Part shown: piece after piece, positions 59,631 to 63,061 of the stretch
Layout of the letters: each line of letters opens with the position of its first letter
How positions within the stretch are numbered: the first letter of the stretch is position 1
Source of the DNA: SIG672 sp045535095
GTDB lineage: Bacteria > Bacillota > Clostridia > Oscillospirales > CAG-272
NCBI GenBank assembly: GCA_045535095.1
Contig: JAZSKY010000002.1
Location: 1-63,061 of the forward strand
Length of the DNA: 63,061 bases
Reading direction: 5' to 3'
The notes under the pieces: model-generated
What the model was told of the DNA's origin: nothing
The model's database searches: none
Seen by the model: only the letters and a program-made list of their open reading frames with translations
Position numbers and translations under genes: made by a program

Positions 59631-62600
59631 ATGAAAACAAGAAAATTTAGCGCATTTCTTTCAATACTGCTTGTTGCAGTAATGCTTTTCTCTATGATAC
59701 CCGCAACGGTATCGGCAGATGCACTTACGGCAACAAAAGTAAACAATCTTTCCGAAATCACTTCCGGAGACTATGTTATTTCCGTCGTTTACGGCGGAAA
59801 AAGTTACGCATTTACCGGCAAGAGCGGCGATTACGGTGCTGCAACCGAGATTACACCGTCCGGCGATACGATCTCGGATGCAACCGGACTTTATGCCACT
59901 CTTACAGCAGTTCCGGGAAAAAGCAACACTTATACAATCGAGTTTGGTAGTACCGTTATTGGATATGATGGCTCGGGAACTAAATTTGACCCTAATGCTT
60001 CCAACTGGGTTATAAGCGCAAATGGTGACGGCTTCCGCATTGTTCCCGAAACCACTGCTACTAGAGCTATTGCATATCAGAATACCAATAGTAGATTCGC
60101 AGTCTATGCCATAAGCAATGCAAGCAATGCGAGCTATGCATTTGACATTATTCTCTACAAAGTCGGCGGCACTTCGGGCGGTGGCACAACACCCACACCT
60201 ACTCCCGATCCGGAACCCGGTAATCCTCCGGCAGCTGACGGACTCGTTGCAGATTTCGAGTTCGGAACCGACATAGCTCCCACTGAACATAAAGATGGAT
60301 CTGACATCGGTGCTTCGAAATCGTACACCGAAAATGGTTATACACTCGCCATTACGGGCGCATCGAAGGTGTTCGACGGCGGAAATGACGCTCAGGGTAA
60401 AAAGTGCTTGAAGCTTGGAACAAGCTCTGTTATTGGTAAATTCACCTTCACCGCTCCCAGCGATGTTACTAAGGTGATTATTTACGTTGCAAAGTACAAG
60501 GATAAAACTACCAAGATATCTGTTAACGGAACCGCTTATACCATCGACACCCTCTCTAATAATGGAGAATACACCGCTATCACTGTCGATACTTCCTCAA
60601 ATAAGACTGTAGAATTCACCACTGTTTCCGGCGGTGTAAGATGTATGATCGACTCTATCGAGTTCTATGTAGATGCAACTCCCGAACCTACCCACACCTG
60701 CAAACCCAAGACCTACGTTCCTGCCGTTGCCGCAAACTGCATGAAGGGCGGAAACATCGAGCACTGGATCTGCGAGTGCGGAGAGAAGTATCTCGACGAG
60801 GCTTGCAAGAATCTCGCTACTGACGTTACGACCGCTATTGATGCAACCAACCATACCGGCAACAACACCGTTAAGAGCGATGCAAACGGTCACTGGACTG
60901 TATGCGACGAGTGCGGAGCAACTGTTGTTGAAAAGGAAGCACACACCTACGAAAACGGTAAAGACGGCGTATGTACCGCAAGTGGCTGTGGCTACGAAAA
61001 GGCGCACGTTTGCGAGGCTGCATCTCATACTGATGCAGAAAAAGCAACCTGCCTTGCAGGCGGTACTATTGAGTACTGGACCTGCGGATGCGGTTGTGAG
61101 TGCGGCGACGAGGCATGCAAGGATCTTGTTACTGATGTCGCAACCGACGTTGATGCAAGCAACCACGCAGGAAAGACCGTCGTTAAGAACGATGCAGACG
61201 GACACTGGACCGAGTGTGAGTGCGGAGCAACCGTTGTTGAAAAAGAAGCACACATCTACGCTAACGGCAAGGACGGCGTATGTACTGCTAACTGCGGATA
61301 TACCAAGGAGTGTGACTTCGGTGATGCTACTTGTACCGAGCCTGCAACCTGTAAGAACTGCGGCGCGCCGAGCGGCGATGCTCTCGGTCACGATATGACC
61401 TTCCACGCAAAGGCTGAAGCAGATTGCAACAATACCGGTCACGAAGCATACTATGAGTGTAACGTCTGCGGCAAGCTTTACTCGGATGCAAACGGTGAAA
61501 ATGAAATCACCGCAGCAACCGAAATCCCCGCAACCAAGCACCCGAACAAGTATCTCATCAACGAAAAAGAGCCTACCCTTAACGACAAGGGTTACACCGG
61601 CGACTACTACTGCCCCGACTGTGACACTATCGTTTCCACCGGAACCGATATTCCCGTAAAGACCGGCGCAGTTGCAAGTGTTAGCGGATACAACTACGCA
61701 ACCTTCGAGGAAGCCGTTGCTAATGCAGACGGCAAGACCGTTGTGCTTCTCGGCGACGTAGTTCTCACTAACGTTCTTTACGTAAACGGAACCCAGACCT
61801 GGAATCTCGCAGGCTATACGCTCACCTCTATGGCTATATCGGATAACTATGCGATCGTAGTTAAGGGCGACCTTACTATTAAGGATGGTGAATTCCTTCT
61901 CACTCCTTATTTCGGAATCGGCGTTCTTGGCAAGCTTACCGTTGACGGCGGACGCTTCATTGCTAACGGCGAAACCGATTACCTCATCGGAAACTGGGGA
62001 ACTACCGTTATCAACGGCGGTACCTTCAACGGATATTACAGCTGCGTACTCTGCGAGCAGGGAACCACCGTTATCAACGGCGGTAACTTCAAGGTAGAAG
62101 GATACGTTTACGATCCCCAGTGGGATGATGCGTGCGACCTCTTCTCCGATGCAGAGCTTATCGTAAAGGGCGGTACCTTCTCTTGCGACGTAAGTGAGTT
62201 CTGTGAGAACGGATGCACCGCTTACGACGAAGCAAGCGGCAAGTACGTTTACGGCGCACACAAGTATGTTGCAGGCGAGGTTGTTAAAGCTACCTGTATG
62301 GCTGGCGGATACACCGTTTACACCTGCGCGTGCGGCAACACCTATAATGGCGATACCACCGGTATCGATGCAAACAATCACGTAGTTGATGCTGAAACCC
62401 TCGACTGGGCTTACGGCGACCATACTCACTACAAGACCTGTAAGTGTAACGCTAAGCTCGAAGAAGAAGCTCACGATGGCGAACTTAGCTGCTCGATATG
62501 CGGACACAAGACTATCGGTGTGTTCCAGAGCGAAGGCAACCTCTACTTTATCGAGTGGAACGGCAAGCTTCTCAAGGGTAAGTTCTACGTAACCGAGGAA

Positions 62601-62912
62601 ACTGCAAACGGATACGTTAACGCAGGCTGGTACTACGCAGACGAAAACGGTAAGTTTGTAAACGAAGAAATTATCCTCGACGAAGGTGTTCTCCGTTACG
62701 TCGTTGGCGGTAAGACCTACTACAACAACGGCGGAGCGATCGAGCTTAACGGCAAGATCTACTTCATCGAGTGGGACGGCAGAGTACAGATCGGCAAGTT
62801 CTACGTAACCGAGGCTATGATAGCTGCAAGTGAGGTTACCATCAGCGGCGGCTCGGGCTGGTACTATACAGACGATACCGGCGCTATGATCATGAACGGC
62901 TTTGTTGAGTAA
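59631..62912 (+). CDS. Large repeat-containing surface protein
   Basis: A 1,093-residue secreted protein. A signal peptide (cleavage near VSA, residue 28) is followed by a beta domain (about 30-175), a Thr/Pro linker, a second beta-sandwich (about 205-350) similar to carbohydrate-binding modules, then His/Cys repeats (about 355-655) with the unit D-x-x-G-H-W-T-x-C-x-C-G-A-T-V-V-E-K-E-A-H. A right-handed beta-helix-like part follows (about 670-870, with TIKDGEF, TVDGGRF, VINGGTF, VINGGNF). After more His/Cys units come C-terminal YFIEW-D/N-G and K-F-Y-V-T-E repeats like cell-wall-binding repeats (about 965-1093). It has no catalytic motif that I can name. ATG 59631 follows AAGGAGG; an ORF start at 59577 lies inside the promoter. 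The C-terminal repeats continue in the same frame after the TAA. Confidence 0.85.
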   Translation: MKTRKFSAFLSILLVAVMLFSMIPATVSADALTATKVNNLSEITSGDYVISVVYGGKSYAFTGKSGDYGAATEITPSGDTISDATGLYATLTAVPGKSNTYTIEFGSTVIGYDGSGTKFDPNASNWVISANGDGFRIVPETTATRAIAYQNTNSRFAVYAISNASNASYAFDIILYKVGGTSGGGTTPTPTPDPEPGNPPAADGLVADFEFGTDIAPTEHKDGSDIGASKSYTENGYTLAITGASKVFDGGNDAQGKKCLKLGTSSVIGKFTFTAPSDVTKVIIYVAKYKDKTTKISVNGTAYTIDTLSNNGEYTAITVDTSSNKTVEFTTVSGGVRCMIDSIEFYVDATPEPTHTCKPKTYVPAVAANCMKGGNIEHWICECGEKYLDEACKNLATDVTTAIDATNHTGNNTVKSDANGHWTVCDECGATVVEKEAHTYENGKDGVCTASGCGYEKAHVCEAASHTDAEKATCLAGGTIEYWTCGCGCECGDEACKDLVTDVATDVDASNHAGKTVVKNDADGHWTECECGATVVEKEAHIYANGKDGVCTANCGYTKECDFGDATCTEPATCKNCGAPSGDALGHDMTFHAKAEADCNNTGHEAYYECNVCGKLYSDANGENEITAATEIPATKHPNKYLINEKEPTLNDKGYTGDYYCPDCDTIVSTGTDIPVKTGAVASVSGYNYATFEEAVANADGKTVVLLGDVVLTNVLYVNGTQTWNLAGYTLTSMAISDNYAIVVKGDLTIKDGEFLLTPYFGIGVLGKLTVDGGRFIANGETDYLIGNWGTTVINGGTFNGYYSCVLCEQGTTVINGGNFKVEGYVYDPQWDDACDLFSDAELIVKGGTFSCDVSEFCENGCTAYDEASGKYVYGAHKYVAGEVVKATCMAGGYTVYTCACGNTYNGDTTGIDANNHVVDAETLDWAYGDHTHYKTCKCNAKLEEEAHDGELSCSICGHKTIGVFQSEGNLYFIEWNGKLLKGKFYVTEETANGYVNAGWYYADENGKFVNEEIILDEGVLRYVVGGKTYYNNGGAIELNGKIYFIEWDGRVQIGKFYVTEAMIAASEVTISGGSGWYYTDDTGAMIMNGFVE

Positions 62913-63061
62913 TGGTACTTACTTCGCTACATAGAAAACCGGAAGACCTACTACAACTACGGTGGAGCGATCGAGCTTAACGGCAAGATCTACTTCATCG
63001 AGTGGGACGGCAGAGTACAGATCGGCAAGTTCTACGTAACCGAGGCTATGATAGCTGCAAG
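62733..63061 (+). repeat. 98-bp exact repeat, period 231 bp, spanning the stop codon
   Basis: Bases 62733-62830 are identical to 62964-63061, offset 231 bases, that is 77 codons in the same reading frame. The first copy lies inside the large surface protein gene, the second after its stop, and continues to the window edge. Confidence 0.9.
62913..63061 (+). pseudogene. In-frame continuation of the C-terminal repeats after the TAA stop (cut by window end)
   Basis: Directly after TAA (62910-62912) the same frame reads on without a stop to the end of the window: WYLLRYIENRKTYYNYGG, then the IELNGKIYFIEWDGRVQ repeat. By alignment with the preceding unit (EGVLRYVVGGKTYYNNGG) the stop falls within the repeat. 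Either the gene was longer and has been cut by a nonsense change, or a tandem duplication left a non-coding copy. The right end is not visible. Confidence 0.6.

Noticed and set aside
60700..61700. Ferredoxin-like or zinc-finger enzyme in the large surface protein
   Set aside because: The Cys spacing does not give CxxCxxC ferredoxin motifs, and the protein is exported; the units repeat as surface modules.
60597..62507. A 636-codon open frame on the minus strand
   Set aside because: It lies opposite the large surface protein; its Val/Cys/Ala-rich sequence mirrors the repeats of the real gene.

Overview
The window looks like a chromosomal segment of a spore-forming, strictly anaerobic member of the Clostridia, most likely an uncultured gut lineage. 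The reasons are the IspH-ribosomal protein S1 fusion, the sporulation sigma factor SigG, the complete spoIIIAA-AH operon, Rex, the DnaD and DnaC/DnaI-type loader pair, a GldA/F/G-type ABC system, and many near-consensus TTGACA-N17-TATAAT promoters. No prophage, insertion sequence, CRISPR array or rRNA was seen. All three tRNA genes lack an encoded CCA.

Layout. 0-1 kb: palindromic repeats, tRNA-Met and an M50 protease. 1-5.7 kb (minus): flavoprotein, cmk, plsC, ispH-S1, with a clear promoter and terminator. 5.8-9.7 kb (plus): AI-2E family membrane protein, then an ECF S component, a DUF362 protein and an MFS transporter. 9.8-24 kb (minus): a surface-protein region. Two separately transcribed secreted proteins are followed by a long operon that starts at 23.8 kb (membrane protein, MoxR ATPase, DUF58, two von Willebrand A membrane proteins, two large lipoproteins). 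24-34 kb (minus): sigG with a sigma-F-like promoter, DUF1015, ABC exporter, HtrA, galM, a frameshifted DUF4838 gene, an orphan fumarase beta subunit and asnA.

34-38 kb is a switch zone: divergent promoters, an extended guanylate kinase, tRNA-Leu, tRNA-Thr with a duplicated 3' end, a GLUG-repeat surface protein and yfcE. From 38.3 kb to the end all genes are on the plus strand: dCMP deaminase, rimI and tsaD; a 304-bp intergenic region packed with DnaA-box-like 9-mers; an isocitrate/isopropylmalate-type dehydrogenase, rex, dnaD, the helicase loader and pgeF; a six-gene GldA/F/G/DUF4340/lipoprotein system; the spoIIIA operon behind a sigma-E-like promoter; and a 1,093-residue surface protein whose repeats continue in frame past its stop codon to the window edge.

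Three threads tie the window together. One is sporulation: sigG and spoIIIA, each with a promoter matching the expected forespore or mother-cell sigma factor. The second is an envelope programme: five secreted proteins share His/Cys repeats and/or an AG-x-Y-x-I beta-sandwich module, next to MoxR/VWA and GldG machinery. The third is a possible replication-initiation neighbourhood: a DnaA-box cluster, dnaD and the loader, close to a change in gene direction. None of these was tested by database search; all statements come from reading the sequence and from knowledge of the families.
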